A stretch of DNA of 64,000 nt from Phycisphaerales bacterium (GCA_022360095.1 JAKSDK010000082.1:1-64000); one strand, 5' to 3'. Counted from the stretch's first letter, positions 16,055-26,236 are shown. Notes: generated from the sequence alone by a model not told the origin. Numbers and translations: made by a program.

Positions 16055-17501
16055 TCGCGCAGCGATTCTGCTTGTATCCAAAAAAGGCAGTGTTGAGACG
16101 GTTGCGGCCTGTTGTGGCCGTGCGGCGTCAGACGGCGTCGCAATTGGAATGACGCTCGCCCATGCTCGCTCATTGCTCAAAGAACCCGATACACGAATTT
16201 ATGAATTCACACCCAACGCCGATGCAGAAAAACTTCGCTCTCTTGCACGATGGGCGTTGCGTTTCTCTCCGTGCGTAGGGCCGGATTATCCTGATGGTTT
16301 ACTTCTCGACATTACGGGCTGCGAACAACTCTTTCATGGAGAGAAAAATCATCTTGAAACAATCGCTGCTTCGTTCGATACACTCAACATTCCCGCTCGT
16401 CTTGCCTCTGCGCCGACCGTGGGCAGCGCCTGGGCTGTCGCACGATACGGAGCAAGTCGTATCACGTTTGTTTCCAAAGTGCAGGACGCCCTCTCCCCTC
16501 TCCCTGTTTCGGCATTACGTCTTTCCGAAGGAACATGCAACGCATTAGACGAGGTTGAAATCACCAGAATAGGACAGCTTTTCGCTTTGCCTAAAACGCA
16601 ACTTGCAATTCGCTTTGGTGATCAACTTCTTAAACGGATCGACCAGGCGACTGGAGTAAGACGGGAACGGATTGAGACCATTCAGATAAAAACATGGCCT
16701 CGCGTTTCACGTGCCTTTGACGGGCCGGTACAACGATATGACATTGTTGAGAACGTCGTTGAAAAACTTCTCTCAGAGCTCACAAGAAAACTGACCCCAC
16801 AGGGAAAAGGAGTGCGATGTCTCCATGTTCAGCTCCAACGCGTCCGACTTGCTCCGGAAAACCTCACGTTGACGTTGTCCTATCCAAGTCGAAACAAAAA
16901 ACATCTTTGGAGCCTGCTCCAGCCACGATTGGAACGCGCGCATCTTGGCTTTGGGGTTGAAGCCGTCACGCTTTCCGCTTTGCAAAGCGAATCACTCTCC
17001 CACGATCAACTGGAGATCTGGAACGGCGTATCCGGCGCGGACGGAAATGCAGCGGCCCTGGGAGCATTGCTCGACCGGCTTATTCAGCGACTCGGACAAA
17101 ATAGCGTCAGCAAGATAGAACCGGTGGAAACGCATGTTCCCGAGAACGCATTTGTTTCTGCAGCGGTCGAGGTCCGGCACGGGAAATCGAGAAAAGTGAA
17201 ATCGATGCATAAAACCGGAATTAATACAACGCGGCGACCATCACGGCTCTTTGATTTTCCTCAGCCGATCAAGGTCATGGCGCTCGTCCCCGACGGACCG
17301 CCTGCGTGGATGAAATGGAGAGGACAAGAATTTCGAATCCTCATAAGCCAGGGTCCGGAGAGAATTGCCTGCCCGTGGTGGGATGAGAGTCGCAACAAGG
17401 AACGCGATTACTACGAAGTTCAAACCAACCGGGGACAGTGGTTGTGGGTGTATCGAGATTCTGAATCCGGCAATTGGTTTGTGCATGGGGAATGGGCTTA
17501 G
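15960..17501 (+). CDS. imuB: ImuB, catalytically inactive Y-family polymerase homologue
   Basis: 513 residues starting at GTG 15960 (KRALSIYLPRWPITLAMR), the usual ImuB N-terminus; the catalytic Asp of active Y-family enzymes is absent from it. YPDGLLLDITGCEQLFHG replaces the SxDEAYLD-type motif. A helix-hairpin-helix region, little-finger region and ImuB-type C-terminus follow. DQLEIW (around Q350) could be a beta-clamp-binding motif. ImuB is known to act as the hub linking DnaE2, ImuA and the clamp rather than as a polymerase. The start lies inside imuA (95-nt overlap), and dnaE2 begins 15 nt after the stop. Base composition appears AT-richer than in the flanking exported-protein genes. Confidence 0.92.
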   Translation: MKRALSIYLPRWPITLAMREQRKIKPQHTQPDRAAILLVSKKGSVETVAACCGRAASDGVAIGMTLAHARSLLKEPDTRIYEFTPNADAEKLRSLARWALRFSPCVGPDYPDGLLLDITGCEQLFHGEKNHLETIAASFDTLNIPARLASAPTVGSAWAVARYGASRITFVSKVQDALSPLPVSALRLSEGTCNALDEVEITRIGQLFALPKTQLAIRFGDQLLKRIDQATGVRRERIETIQIKTWPRVSRAFDGPVQRYDIVENVVEKLLSELTRKLTPQGKGVRCLHVQLQRVRLAPENLTLTLSYPSRNKKHLWSLLQPRLERAHLGFGVEAVTLSALQSESLSHDQLEIWNGVSGADGNAAALGALLDRLIQRLGQNSVSKIEPVETHVPENAFVSAAVEVRHGKSRKVKSMHKTGINTTRRPSRLFDFPQPIKVMALVPDGPPAWMKWRGQEFRILISQGPERIACPWWDESRNKERDYYEVQTNRGQWLWVYRDSESGNWFVHGEWA

Positions 17502-17516
17502 CCTTGGGGCAGAACA

Positions 17517-20500
17517 ATGCCGGACCCACCGGATCCAAAAGCAAAAGAACATCCATACAGAGCAGGAAAGAGTCTTGTTTCTCACCGGAGAGTGGTTCGT
17601 CGTGAGCAATACGCCGAGCTGGCAGTGACCAGCAACTTCACGTTTCTAACCGGAGCGAGCCATCCTGACGAGCTTGTCGCTCAGGCGGCACGACTCGGCC
17701 ATCACGCGATCGCCCTGACGGACAGAAATTCACTCGCAGGCATCGTTCGAGGTCACATTGCCGCAAAAGAGGCAGGTCTTCAGTTTATCGTCGGCTGTCG
17801 GCTTGAGTTGACGGAGCCCGATTGGTTTTCACTGTTGGTCTATCCGACAACGAAAGCAGGATACGGTTTACTCTGCCGTCTTCTCACCTTGGGTAAGCGA
17901 CGAGCCCCAAAAGGAGAGTGTTTTCTGACGCTCGATGATCTGTCTGCCTACAACAAGGACTTACTCGCTGTCGTCCTGCTGAAAGAGAACATACCTGAGA
18001 GTGCGGCTCAAATACTTTCTGCAATGAAACGGATTTTCAACGATAACAGGATTTCACTGGCGCTGACACGACTTTACGGTCCTGGCGAGAAGCGGCAATT
18101 AAGAAAACAAAAAGCCCTCTCGTTGGAAACGAATATCCCGCTTGTTGTTGCCAATGACGTTCATTATCACGTTCCAGAAAGACGACCGCTTCAAGATGTT
18201 GTAACCTGCATTAAACACGGCTGCACGTTAGCCGAAGCAGGCTTCAAACTCTTTCCCAACGGTGAGCGGAGCCTCAAATCACCGGAAGAAATGAGACGGC
18301 TGTTCATCGAACATCCACACGCTCTTTCTCGAACCATTGAAATCGCAGAACGATGCAAAAGTTTTTCTCTCGACGAGCTTCGGTATCAATATCCCGATGA
18401 GGTTTGCCCACAGGGAAAGACGCCCATGGCGTATCTACGAGAGTTGGCCTGGGACGGTGCCCGCTCTCACTTTCCCCGTGGTGTGCCAGGTAAGGTAGAA
18501 AAACTACTAAAACATGAACTCACGCTAATCGAAGAGCTGAACTACGCTCCGTATTTCCTCACCGTGCATGACCTTGTTCGTTATGCCCGCTCATGCGACA
18601 TCTTATGCCAGGGAAGAGGAGCAGCCGCCAACTCTGCGGTGTGTTATTGCCTCGGCGTGACCTCGGTTGACCCGGATAGGATCGAAATGCTGTTTGAGCG
18701 GTTTGTCAGCAAGGAGCGAAACGAACCGCCTGACATTGACATTGATTTTGAGCATGAGCGACGAGAAGAAGTCATCCAATACATCTATGGAAAATACGGG
18801 CGCGAGCGTGCCGGCATGACCGCAGAGGTCATTACCTATCGAGCCAAAAGTGCTGTTCGCGATGTGGGCAAGGCACTTGGTTTATCGCTTGATGCGGTTG
18901 ATACCCTGGCAAAACATCTCCACCGCTGGTCTGAAAGTGTTTTTGGCGAGGAAACAGGAGGAACGGAACTCAAAGCGCTGGGTTTCAATCCCAACGACAA
19001 AACCATCCGATGGCTTGTTCGACTTTGCAGGGAAATCATCGGTTTTCCGCGCCATTTATCTCAACACGTGGGTGGCTTCGTGATGACGCAGGACAGGCTT
19101 TCCGAGTTAGTGCCGATAGAGAACGCCGCCATGCCAAACAGAACAGTGATTGAGTGGGACAAGGACGACATCGAAGCGATGGGGATGTTGAAAGTCGACG
19201 TACTCGGCTTGGGCATGCTCACCTGCATTCGCAAAGCATTCTCGCTTCTTGAAAGGCATCATGACAAAAAAATCACCCTTGCGACCATTCCACCGAAAGA
19301 TCCCAAGGTTTACGACATGATTTGCAACGCGGATACCGTGGGTGTTTTCCAGGTGGAATCAAGAGCACAGATGACCATGCTTCCCCGTCTCAAACCACGC
19401 AACTATTACGACCTTGTGATCGAGGTCGCGATTGTCCGTCCCGGGCCGATCATCGGTGACATGGTCCATCCGTATCTGAGAAGGCGAAACGGCGAGGAAG
19501 AGCCGTACTATCCCAATGAGAAAGTGAAGGCCGTGCTTGGAAGAACGTTGGGCATCCCGCTGTTTCAAGAGCAGGCCATGGCATTGGCCATCGTGGCTGC
19601 GGGATTTTCACCCGGTGAGGCGGAATTGCTGCGTCGGGCCATTACCGCGTGGACCAGTAAGGAAACCGTCAAAAAGTATCTCAAGCGATTTATTCAGGGA
19701 ATGTTACAAAACGGCTACAGCCGGGAGTTTGCCGAGCAATGTTTCAACCGTCTTCAAGGGTTTTCCGAATACGGTTTTCCGGAATCGCACGCAGCCAGCT
19801 TTGCACTTCTCGTCTATGCCTCTTCGTGGTTGAAACGATACTATCCTGCTGCATTTGCCGCCTCTCTCATTAACAGTCAACCGATGGGGTTCTATGCACC
19901 CGCTCAACTTGTGCGCGATGCTCAAGACCACGGCGTTGAGGTACGACAGGTCGACGTGAACCACAGTGATTGGGATTGCACGCTTGAAGAGGCCGGCAAA
20001 GTCTTGCGTTTGGGAATGCGACTGGTGAAGGGCCTGGGAAAAAGCGATGCGCTTTCAATTATTGATGCCGCGAGAAAAAACGGCCCGTTCACTTCAGTTC
20101 CTGATTTGTGGAGATCGAGTGACGTTCACGCTTCTTCGCTTCGACATCTCGCCCTGGCCGATGGCTTCCGATCTCTCGGCCTGGACAGGCAACATGCCCT
20201 ATGGGAAGTGCAGGCGCTGCACGGTAAACCGCTGCCACTGTTTGACGCTCTCGAAGGAAATGGCTCTCTTGTTTACACGAGCTTGCCGCCGGTTTCTCGA
20301 TTGCAGGAAGTTGGAAGAGACTATGGTTCGCTGGGGCTTTCCCTGAAGGCGCATCCAATTTCGTTCTTGCGATCGCAGCTTAATCACGAGAAAGTGTTAA
20401 CAGCGAAGAAGGTGCGCGATGAGAAACTTTCACCTCACGGAAGGCATGCCAAGGTCGCCGGTCTTGTGCTGTTTCGTCAGCGACCGAGCACCGCGAAAGG

Positions 20501-20723
20501 CGTCATGTTTATGACCCTTGAGGACGAAACAGGCAGAACGGATCTCATCCTGCATCCTCGGATTCACGAGCGCTTCCGCCGCCCTGCCATACAGGGACAC
20601 GTCATCCTGGCAAAAGGGAAAATTGAGCGACAAGGCAAGGTCGTGCACGTTCTTGTAAGTGAGCTGACGGATATCGGACATCATCTTACCAAACTGCATC
20701 TTCGCTCGCGGGATTTTCGCTGA
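17517..20723 (+). CDS. dnaE2: Error-prone DNA polymerase III alpha subunit DnaE2
   Basis: 1068 residues, normal for DnaE2. The N-terminal PHP domain begins at YAELAVTSNFTFLTGASHP (about residue 32). The polymerase palm contains PPDIDIDF with catalytic Asp406 and Asp408, and the DnaE2-typical HLSQHVGGFVMTQDRLSELVP follows. Helix-hairpin-helix and OB-fold regions lie near the C-terminus (KVAGLVLFRQRP). It is known to perform SOS-induced mutagenic translesion synthesis with ImuA and ImuB. The ATG at 17517 is 15 nt after imuB, so co-transcription is likely. No U-rich terminator is seen after the stop. Confidence 0.95.
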   Translation: MPDPPDPKAKEHPYRAGKSLVSHRRVVRREQYAELAVTSNFTFLTGASHPDELVAQAARLGHHAIALTDRNSLAGIVRGHIAAKEAGLQFIVGCRLELTEPDWFSLLVYPTTKAGYGLLCRLLTLGKRRAPKGECFLTLDDLSAYNKDLLAVVLLKENIPESAAQILSAMKRIFNDNRISLALTRLYGPGEKRQLRKQKALSLETNIPLVVANDVHYHVPERRPLQDVVTCIKHGCTLAEAGFKLFPNGERSLKSPEEMRRLFIEHPHALSRTIEIAERCKSFSLDELRYQYPDEVCPQGKTPMAYLRELAWDGARSHFPRGVPGKVEKLLKHELTLIEELNYAPYFLTVHDLVRYARSCDILCQGRGAAANSAVCYCLGVTSVDPDRIEMLFERFVSKERNEPPDIDIDFEHERREEVIQYIYGKYGRERAGMTAEVITYRAKSAVRDVGKALGLSLDAVDTLAKHLHRWSESVFGEETGGTELKALGFNPNDKTIRWLVRLCREIIGFPRHLSQHVGGFVMTQDRLSELVPIENAAMPNRTVIEWDKDDIEAMGMLKVDVLGLGMLTCIRKAFSLLERHHDKKITLATIPPKDPKVYDMICNADTVGVFQVESRAQMTMLPRLKPRNYYDLVIEVAIVRPGPIIGDMVHPYLRRRNGEEEPYYPNEKVKAVLGRTLGIPLFQEQAMALAIVAAGFSPGEAELLRRAITAWTSKETVKKYLKRFIQGMLQNGYSREFAEQCFNRLQGFSEYGFPESHAASFALLVYASSWLKRYYPAAFAASLINSQPMGFYAPAQLVRDAQDHGVEVRQVDVNHSDWDCTLEEAGKVLRLGMRLVKGLGKSDALSIIDAARKNGPFTSVPDLWRSSDVHASSLRHLALADGFRSLGLDRQHALWEVQALHGKPLPLFDALEGNGSLVYTSLPPVSRLQEVGRDYGSLGLSLKAHPISFLRSQLNHEKVLTAKKVRDEKLSPHGRHAKVAGLVLFRQRPSTAKGVMFMTLEDETGRTDLILHPRIHERFRRPAIQGHVILAKGKIERQGKVVHVLVSELTDIGHHLTKLHLRSRDFR

Positions 20724-20826
20724 AAAATGAACGCTTGGCACCAATATCCGTACAAGTTACTTAGGGAAGCAGGTCACTCGAAGTAAAACGGCGGCGGCTG
20801 GAATCTCAGTCGAAGGGATCGAAAAA

Positions 20827-21201
20827 ATGGGGACGTTCGAGGGTGGCACCAGAGTCATCGAAGTATACCCGGTTTGGTTTGTTGCCTACGGTATACTGAT
20901 CGCGTCGATGTTGTTTCTAAGGATAAGACGACCAAAAGCGATTTTTTGCCTGGTGATCTTATTCCTAATCAAGGACATTATCATTGATTACGCCCTGGCG
21001 GACGTATCCAGGCCACGTGTGTACTGGGCTGAGCATGCGCCACTCGCCTTTTGGCTCGTTGCAATTGGAATACTGGGCTGGGCGGGCTTGACGTTCTTTA
21101 AAGGCTATGTCGGACGATATACCGTATTCCTCGCCGCTGCGACATTCATCCTGGACTTTTACAAGGATCTGATAGAGAGCCCTTCTGTTTATGGGCGATG
21201 A
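20827..21201 (+). CDS. Small four-helix membrane protein
   Basis: 124 residues, not recognised. Hydrophobic segments lie at about 13-30, 38-54, 70-88 and 96-110, so an inner-membrane protein is likely. GAAGGGATC precedes the ATG. It lies 103 bp after dnaE2 in the same orientation and could be read through from the imu operon, but nothing ties it to DNA repair. Confidence 0.65.
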   Translation: MGTFEGGTRVIEVYPVWFVAYGILIASMLFLRIRRPKAIFCLVILFLIKDIIIDYALADVSRPRVYWAEHAPLAFWLVAIGILGWAGLTFFKGYVGRYTVFLAAATFILDFYKDLIESPSVYGR

Positions 21202-21251
21202 TCCGCTGACAACGATTCAGTAAAGACAGAGAAACCTATTAAAGAAAGCTG

Positions 21252-21275
21252 AAAAAACACCCACGAGGAGTGGGC
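21252..21275 (-). terminator. Intrinsic terminator (minus strand)
   Basis: Read on the minus strand, CCCAC-TCCTC-GTGGG is followed by TGTTTTTTC. It is positioned about 50 nt past the stop of the minus-strand PEP-CTERM gene. Confidence 0.65.
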
Positions 21276-21326
21276 AGAGCCCATCCCTCGCAGGCAAGAA
21301 TTAGAAACGTGATTGTTCCAGTCCGG

Positions 21327-22265
21327 TTAACGTCGACGTCTAAGAAGAACCAAACTCCCAAGCGTCAAAAGGCCAAGCGTTGACGGCTCAGGCGCTGCTT
21401 TAAAAATCGTAAAGCTGGTCGATTGCCCCTGTCCAAGGTCACCAAGCTTCCAGGCCAAGCCCCCGGCCGCGTCATTCGGGCCGAAGGGGCCGGCGCTCCC
21501 GTCATAGCTTTGCGTCTCAATCATCGTGATGACATCGCCCGGCCCCGGATCACCTGGTACTTCGGCGGCGATCCCGACACCATGGAAGTCGTCCATTCGC
21601 TGCCCCCACATCATTCCGTCGGCAATCAGCGTCCCGTCGTCGATGCCTGTCGTGATAAGTCTGCCGTCCTCATATCGGATCGTGCCCTTAAAGTGGTTCC
21701 CGGCATCGGTACCGTTGGGGTGGTAGTTAAAATAGTCCGCGAAAACGAGATCTTCCAACAGACTCGTGCCTACGTTTTGAATGTCGTACCTTTGCGAGAG
21801 ACGCAGTCCCGAGATTTCACTTGTGATCTTGATGACGATGCCGTCTTCGGGATGTCGAATCACGGATTCAGCCTTGGTTGTTCCTTCAGTATAGCTCACG
21901 GGTTGAAAAACTTGCCATGGGGAGCCGGTATGGTAACGAGGGGATAAGGCGCCTGCGTCCAGCCCCGGCGTCAGCCACCCCTTCCCCGCAGAGGGTATGC
22001 CATTCTTCTTGTACTGGAAATTCGCGGCATCATCCCCGGACAGCACGTCGACGGCTCTGGAGTACGTCTCGCGCGCAGGAATCAACCATGCATCGGACCA
22101 GCCGAAATCTGAGACGCAGTAATTCATGAATTCATTGGTTAACGGGATGATGGTTTCCCCCGCCAGGCCGGCCGTGCACGGTGCTACAGGCTCGCCGACG
22201 GAAGCGCGCGGCAGTGCCAACCCGACAATGACGGACAAACAGACTGGTATTCGCATTCCTGACAT
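21327..22265 (-). CDS. PEP-CTERM sorting domain protein
   Basis: 312 residues. A signal peptide (RIPVCLSVIVGLALPRASVG) precedes a beta-rich domain with motifs such as RYDIQNVGTSLLEDLVFADYFNYHPNGTD, which suggests an extracellular sandwich of unknown role. The C-terminus is a canonical PEP-CTERM tag: APEPSTLGLLTLGSLVLL followed by RRRR. AAGGGAG precedes the ATG at 22265. A terminator follows at 21275-21252. It is probably exosortase-processed and surface-attached. Confidence 0.86.
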   Translation of the reverse strand: MSGMRIPVCLSVIVGLALPRASVGEPVAPCTAGLAGETIIPLTNEFMNYCVSDFGWSDAWLIPARETYSRAVDVLSGDDAANFQYKKNGIPSAGKGWLTPGLDAGALSPRYHTGSPWQVFQPVSYTEGTTKAESVIRHPEDGIVIKITSEISGLRLSQRYDIQNVGTSLLEDLVFADYFNYHPNGTDAGNHFKGTIRYEDGRLITTGIDDGTLIADGMMWGQRMDDFHGVGIAAEVPGDPGPGDVITMIETQSYDGSAGPFGPNDAAGGLAWKLGDLGQGQSTSFTIFKAAPEPSTLGLLTLGSLVLLRRRR

Positions 22266-22737
22266 GATTCATTCTCCCTTTTTTCTTAATTCGAAGTTTC
22301 AGAATTCGCTGTGCATTCCATCGTGTTGCAAACACATCAGCCTTCGTCACTGCGACGTCGTGGCGAGAATGGACGCGATGACAATCCGCAACGCGCCTGA
22401 CATCATGTGTCTGTTCTGGACGAGCGTGACGAACGGCATGATTGAGCGCTTTGTTTTTCCACCATAGCCGTGCATCGCGCACGCACCTTTCACGCCTCAC
22501 GTTTGTTGTGAGTTGTTCCGAAGTTGATTCATGAGCCGAAACGGTCCGACAGATCTGCGCAAACCCACCGTTCAGCCTTGCCTGTCGGTTGGCCTGCGAA
22601 TCATTGAGCTGTCTCTATCCATACAGGCGCGACGCGAGAAGGGAATGGACCAATTTATGTCGTTGCGAAAGGATTATTTCGTTGAAAGCCGCACATCATC
22701 CGGGATAAACTGGCTTCATCGAATTAAAGGTGCCATC
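22266..22737. other. Divergent intergenic region
   Basis: 472 bp between divergent exported-protein genes. The downstream ORF is open upstream to 22531, but the signal peptide begins at 22738. I see no RNA gene or clear repeat; it must hold both promoters, but no convincing hexamer pair could be chosen. Confidence 0.4.
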
Positions 22738-23559
22738 ATGATGTTATCCCGTTGCATTCCTCTGGTGTTCGCCACTGGTCTGGGAATGGCTCAGAGCGCT
22801 TATTCGCAGCAAGTCCAGATCATCGAAGAAATCAATCCAGGTGAATTCGTCGATATTTCTCAAATCGGGACTCCGCTTGGTCTGGGGCATGATGATGTCG
22901 TAGACGCGGGTCCATTTTCGGGAAACTTCCTTCTCCTTCCCGGTAGGATGCTCATTGGAGTTAACGGCGGCGTCGGATTTGGTTTCGACTCGCCGGATAC
23001 CAATGGCGTAGAGTTGAGCGGTCATAACTCGTCCATTCCGAGCAACGCGTTCCAGGGCCACCAGGCGCTACTGCCCTATTGGGATGATCTCGGCGATGAG
23101 ATTGACGACAAGAACGGCGACGTCTATATGGCGAGGCTCGCCGAGCCGGGGCGAACAATGACGATCGTGCAATGGGACAACCTTCCACTCCGAAAAAACC
23201 CGGAAGACACCGTTACGTTTCAAGTTAAGATTTTCGACAACCAAAATCCGACCGGAGTGTATGCCCAGTTCATCTACGCAGACGTAGAGCAGCCCGGCGC
23301 CAGCGGCGGAATCGGCGCGACAATCGGTTATCAGGACGGATCGGCCAACTTCAGCGATTTGCAACAGAGTTTCGACACTGCAGGTGCAGTTTCAAACGGG
23401 ACGGTGCTCTCGATCGTCATTGAACACAGGCTCGGCCTCGAATCCCAAGCCATTCCGACGGTTTCTGAATGGGGACTGATCATCATGGCGCTGCTGTTGC
23501 TCACCGGCGGAACCCTCATTTTTTGCCGTGGCGCTCGCCGGGCCCATGCTTTTCCCTGA
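22738..23559 (+). CDS. IPTL-CTERM sorting domain protein
   Basis: 273 residues from the ATG at 22738, preceded by AAAGG at 7 nt. The signal peptide is MMLSRCIPLVFATGLGMAQSAYS-Q. The body contains DDVVDAG, a central FGFDSPDTNG region and ALLPYWDDLGDEIDDKNGDVYM, resembling other uncharacterised secreted domains. The C-terminus, IPTVSEWGLIIMALLLLTGG followed by RGARRA, matches the IPTL-CTERM type, a sorting signal distinct from PEP-CTERM. Its stop codon abuts the stop of the convergent kinase gene with no bases between them. Confidence 0.85.
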   Translation: MMLSRCIPLVFATGLGMAQSAYSQQVQIIEEINPGEFVDISQIGTPLGLGHDDVVDAGPFSGNFLLLPGRMLIGVNGGVGFGFDSPDTNGVELSGHNSSIPSNAFQGHQALLPYWDDLGDEIDDKNGDVYMARLAEPGRTMTIVQWDNLPLRKNPEDTVTFQVKIFDNQNPTGVYAQFIYADVEQPGASGGIGATIGYQDGSANFSDLQQSFDTAGAVSNGTVLSIVIEHRLGLESQAIPTVSEWGLIIMALLLLTGGTLIFCRGARRAHAFP

Positions 23560-26235
23560 CTAAGGCTCATCAGCATCATAAACCAACGCTCGATAGGATT
23601 GAGCCGAGGCCGGATACCCCCAGGCCTCGTAAAGCCTAACGATATGCCTGGCTGTTTCTCGCAGAGCTGGATGACGATCATCGAACATCTCGCTGATCAT
23701 TCGGTGGCTGTCCAACAACAGACGCTCGGCTTCCTCATATTGTTCCAGAGCAATCAGACAATTGCCCAATTCCGTCTGAGCTGTGGCCGTCCGTGGATGT
23801 CCGACGCGATGTCGTTTCCTATAAACAGCCAATGCCTTCCGCAACAAGGCCTCCGCAGCTTCATGGTCCCCTTGACCGAGACGAACTCGACCTAAGACCA
23901 GGAATGAGCTTGCGATACCAGGGTGACCCTCCGGCAACGATTTCTTGCGTATGTCGAGCCCTTCAAGACAATGCCGCTCGGCCTTCTCATAATCGTGTTG
24001 CAAGACAAACAATTCGGCAAGATTGTTTAAGGTGTATGCCAGGTAAGGATGATTCTCCGGGAGCAAATCACGTCGGGCGGACAGCGCCTTTCGGTAGAAA
24101 GACTCCGCCTCGGCATATTTCCTTTTTCGGCTCAAGACGAAACCAAGATTGTGCGTCGTTGTCGCCACATCGGGGTGTTTGCCACCATAGGTGGCACGGC
24201 GTATCGCGAGTGCTTCGTGGAGCATCGTTTCGGCTTGATCGAAGTCTCCCGTTTCACAAAGCATAAGGGCCCAATTGTTGAGGCAACTCGCAAGCTGCAA
24301 TTGCTCGCCATCGAGTCCTCGAAGGATGTCCAAGGCTTTCCGGTATTCCGGCGCTGCTTTCTTATAATACCCTCTATTTTTCAATAGCGCCGCCAGGTTT
24401 ATCGAGTAAATCGCCACACTACGATGTCGATCACCATGTAACTCGCGCATGATTGCCAGCGCCTTGCGATAGAGCGACTCAGCTTCATCCCAATCACCTT
24501 TTTTCTTTAGCAAGATGCCAAGATAATTCATGATCCGTACGGATTTGTCGCTACTCTCTCCATACAAGGCTTGACACAGTTCCAGCGCTTCACGATACGA
24601 CTGCTCGGATTCATCGTATTGCCCCGTCGCTTTCATGATCAGTCCATGCGCAGTCAAGCTCTCAGCAACTTCCGCGCTGCGTTCGCCAAGGACCTGTCTT
24701 TGAATATGCAGTGTGATTCCAATGTGCTTCAGGGCATGATCGTAAACACCGAGTTTACGATATGCCGTGCTGAGTGCGAACCGAATCTCCGCCTCGACTT
24801 CCGGGAGTGCGTTCAGTTCACCGGCCTCAATTTTTCGGGTTGCATCGTCAAGAAATTCTCGAACCGTAAATTCACCTTCGGTCGCATTTTTCGGGTCGAC
24901 TGAAGCCAACATTCTTATTAGAAAGTTGCTGGCCTGCTGTGCCTTACGTGCTTCGTACTGGGCTGCCTGTTGGGCTTCAATCGCGATGCGACTTTGCCGT
25001 ACGGTTGCAACAAAGCCGCCCAGCAACGTCAGAACGATACAGACCACCGCCCCAATTCGGAGCCTATTTCGCTGAATGAACTTGGATGCTCGATAGGCAA
25101 AGGTCGGCTTCCGAGCCGATACAGGCCGTTTGTCAAAATAGCGCCGAATGTCCTCAGAGAATTGCTCCACGGATGAATACCGGTCGCCAGACGCTTTCTG
25201 CAGAGTTTTCATGACGATCGCGTCCAGATCGCCTGCAAGCCGGCGACGGAGATCGTCCGTCGGTTCGCCGGCGGCTTGCCGGTGTCCGAGCGCGGCGCTG
25301 GGTGGTCGCGGACGCTTCCCGCAAACAGTGTCTTTGATTTCCGCCGCTGTGAGCCCCTTGAGATCGTACGGCCGACGTCCTGTCAACAGTAAATAGAGGA
25401 TCACACCCAGGGAATACACGTCAGTCGCAGTGGTGATCGGCGCGCCCAGGATCTGCTCCGGACTCGCATACTCCGGCGTCATGATCCGGTCGGACTCCGC
25501 CGAAGATTCCCGAACGGGAGATGAATAACCGGGCTGAATCGCCCTGGCAATGCCAAAGTCGAGCAGCTTGGGCTCTCCGTCGGGCGTGACGAGTATGTTC
25601 GTCGGTTTGAGATCGCGGTGGACAATCAAATTTCGATGGGCATATTGAACTGCCGACATAACGCGAAGAAAAAGAGTGATTCTCTGGAAGGTTGACAATC
25701 TCTGTTCATCGCAAAATCGGTCGATCGGCGTGCCGTCCACGTACTCCATCACAAAGTATGGAAGACCTGTGTCAGTAACGCCGCCGTCAAGGAGTCTTGC
25801 GATGTTAGCGTGATCCAACTTCGCCTGGGTCTGACGTTCATTATGAAAACGGCGAATGATTTCTTCGCTGATCATTCGATGTTGGATCAGCTTAATGGCC
25901 ACATTCTTTTCGTATTGACCGTCCGCGCGGGCCGCGAGATAGACTGCTCCCATCCCCCCCGAACCAAGAAGTTTGATCACTTTATAAGCGCCGACGTGTT
26001 GCCCGATCAAAGAAGACGGATGCTCCTGTTCGAATAGATCCGGAAAGGCCTCAGCCGCCGGCGTCTGAAGAAAATCCGGCACGTCATCACTGTTGATAAG
26101 AATCGATTCGACTTCTTCCCGCAGTTCCGCATCGCCTGCGCAGGCTCTCGACAGAAACGAATCTCTCTCCGCCGGATTGAGCTCGCACGTGGAGATGAGC
26201 AATTCTCTTACTTCATGCCAGCGTGCAGTCCTCAA
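23560..26235 (-). CDS. Ser-Thr kinase with TPR repeats (pair 2)
   Basis: 891 residues. The N-terminal helical region (1-70; FLSRACAGDAELREEVESIL...FLQTPA) is the type often seen before bacterial Pkn-family kinase domains. Kinase motifs: GSGGMGAV 91-98, Lys115, HRDLKPTN at 206, DFG 226-228, TPEYASPEQ; all key residues are present. A transmembrane helix lies at about 392-411. The rest is kinesin-light-chain-type TPR repeats with a 42-residue spacing. The TTG start lies one base after the sigma stop. It closely resembles the kinase of pair 5. Regulation of the adjacent sigma factor is the expected but unproven role. Confidence 0.9.
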   Translation of the reverse strand: MRTARWHEVRELLISTCELNPAERDSFLSRACAGDAELREEVESILINSDDVPDFLQTPAAEAFPDLFEQEHPSSLIGQHVGAYKVIKLLGSGGMGAVYLAARADGQYEKNVAIKLIQHRMISEEIIRRFHNERQTQAKLDHANIARLLDGGVTDTGLPYFVMEYVDGTPIDRFCDEQRLSTFQRITLFLRVMSAVQYAHRNLIVHRDLKPTNILVTPDGEPKLLDFGIARAIQPGYSSPVRESSAESDRIMTPEYASPEQILGAPITTATDVYSLGVILYLLLTGRRPYDLKGLTAAEIKDTVCGKRPRPPSAALGHRQAAGEPTDDLRRRLAGDLDAIVMKTLQKASGDRYSSVEQFSEDIRRYFDKRPVSARKPTFAYRASKFIQRNRLRIGAVVCIVLTLLGGFVATVRQSRIAIEAQQAAQYEARKAQQASNFLIRMLASVDPKNATEGEFTVREFLDDATRKIEAGELNALPEVEAEIRFALSTAYRKLGVYDHALKHIGITLHIQRQVLGERSAEVAESLTAHGLIMKATGQYDESEQSYREALELCQALYGESSDKSVRIMNYLGILLKKKGDWDEAESLYRKALAIMRELHGDRHRSVAIYSINLAALLKNRGYYKKAAPEYRKALDILRGLDGEQLQLASCLNNWALMLCETGDFDQAETMLHEALAIRRATYGGKHPDVATTTHNLGFVLSRKRKYAEAESFYRKALSARRDLLPENHPYLAYTLNNLAELFVLQHDYEKAERHCLEGLDIRKKSLPEGHPGIASSFLVLGRVRLGQGDHEAAEALLRKALAVYRKRHRVGHPRTATAQTELGNCLIALEQYEEAERLLLDSHRMISEMFDDRHPALRETARHIVRLYEAWGYPASAQSYRALVYDADEP

Positions 26236-26236
26236 G

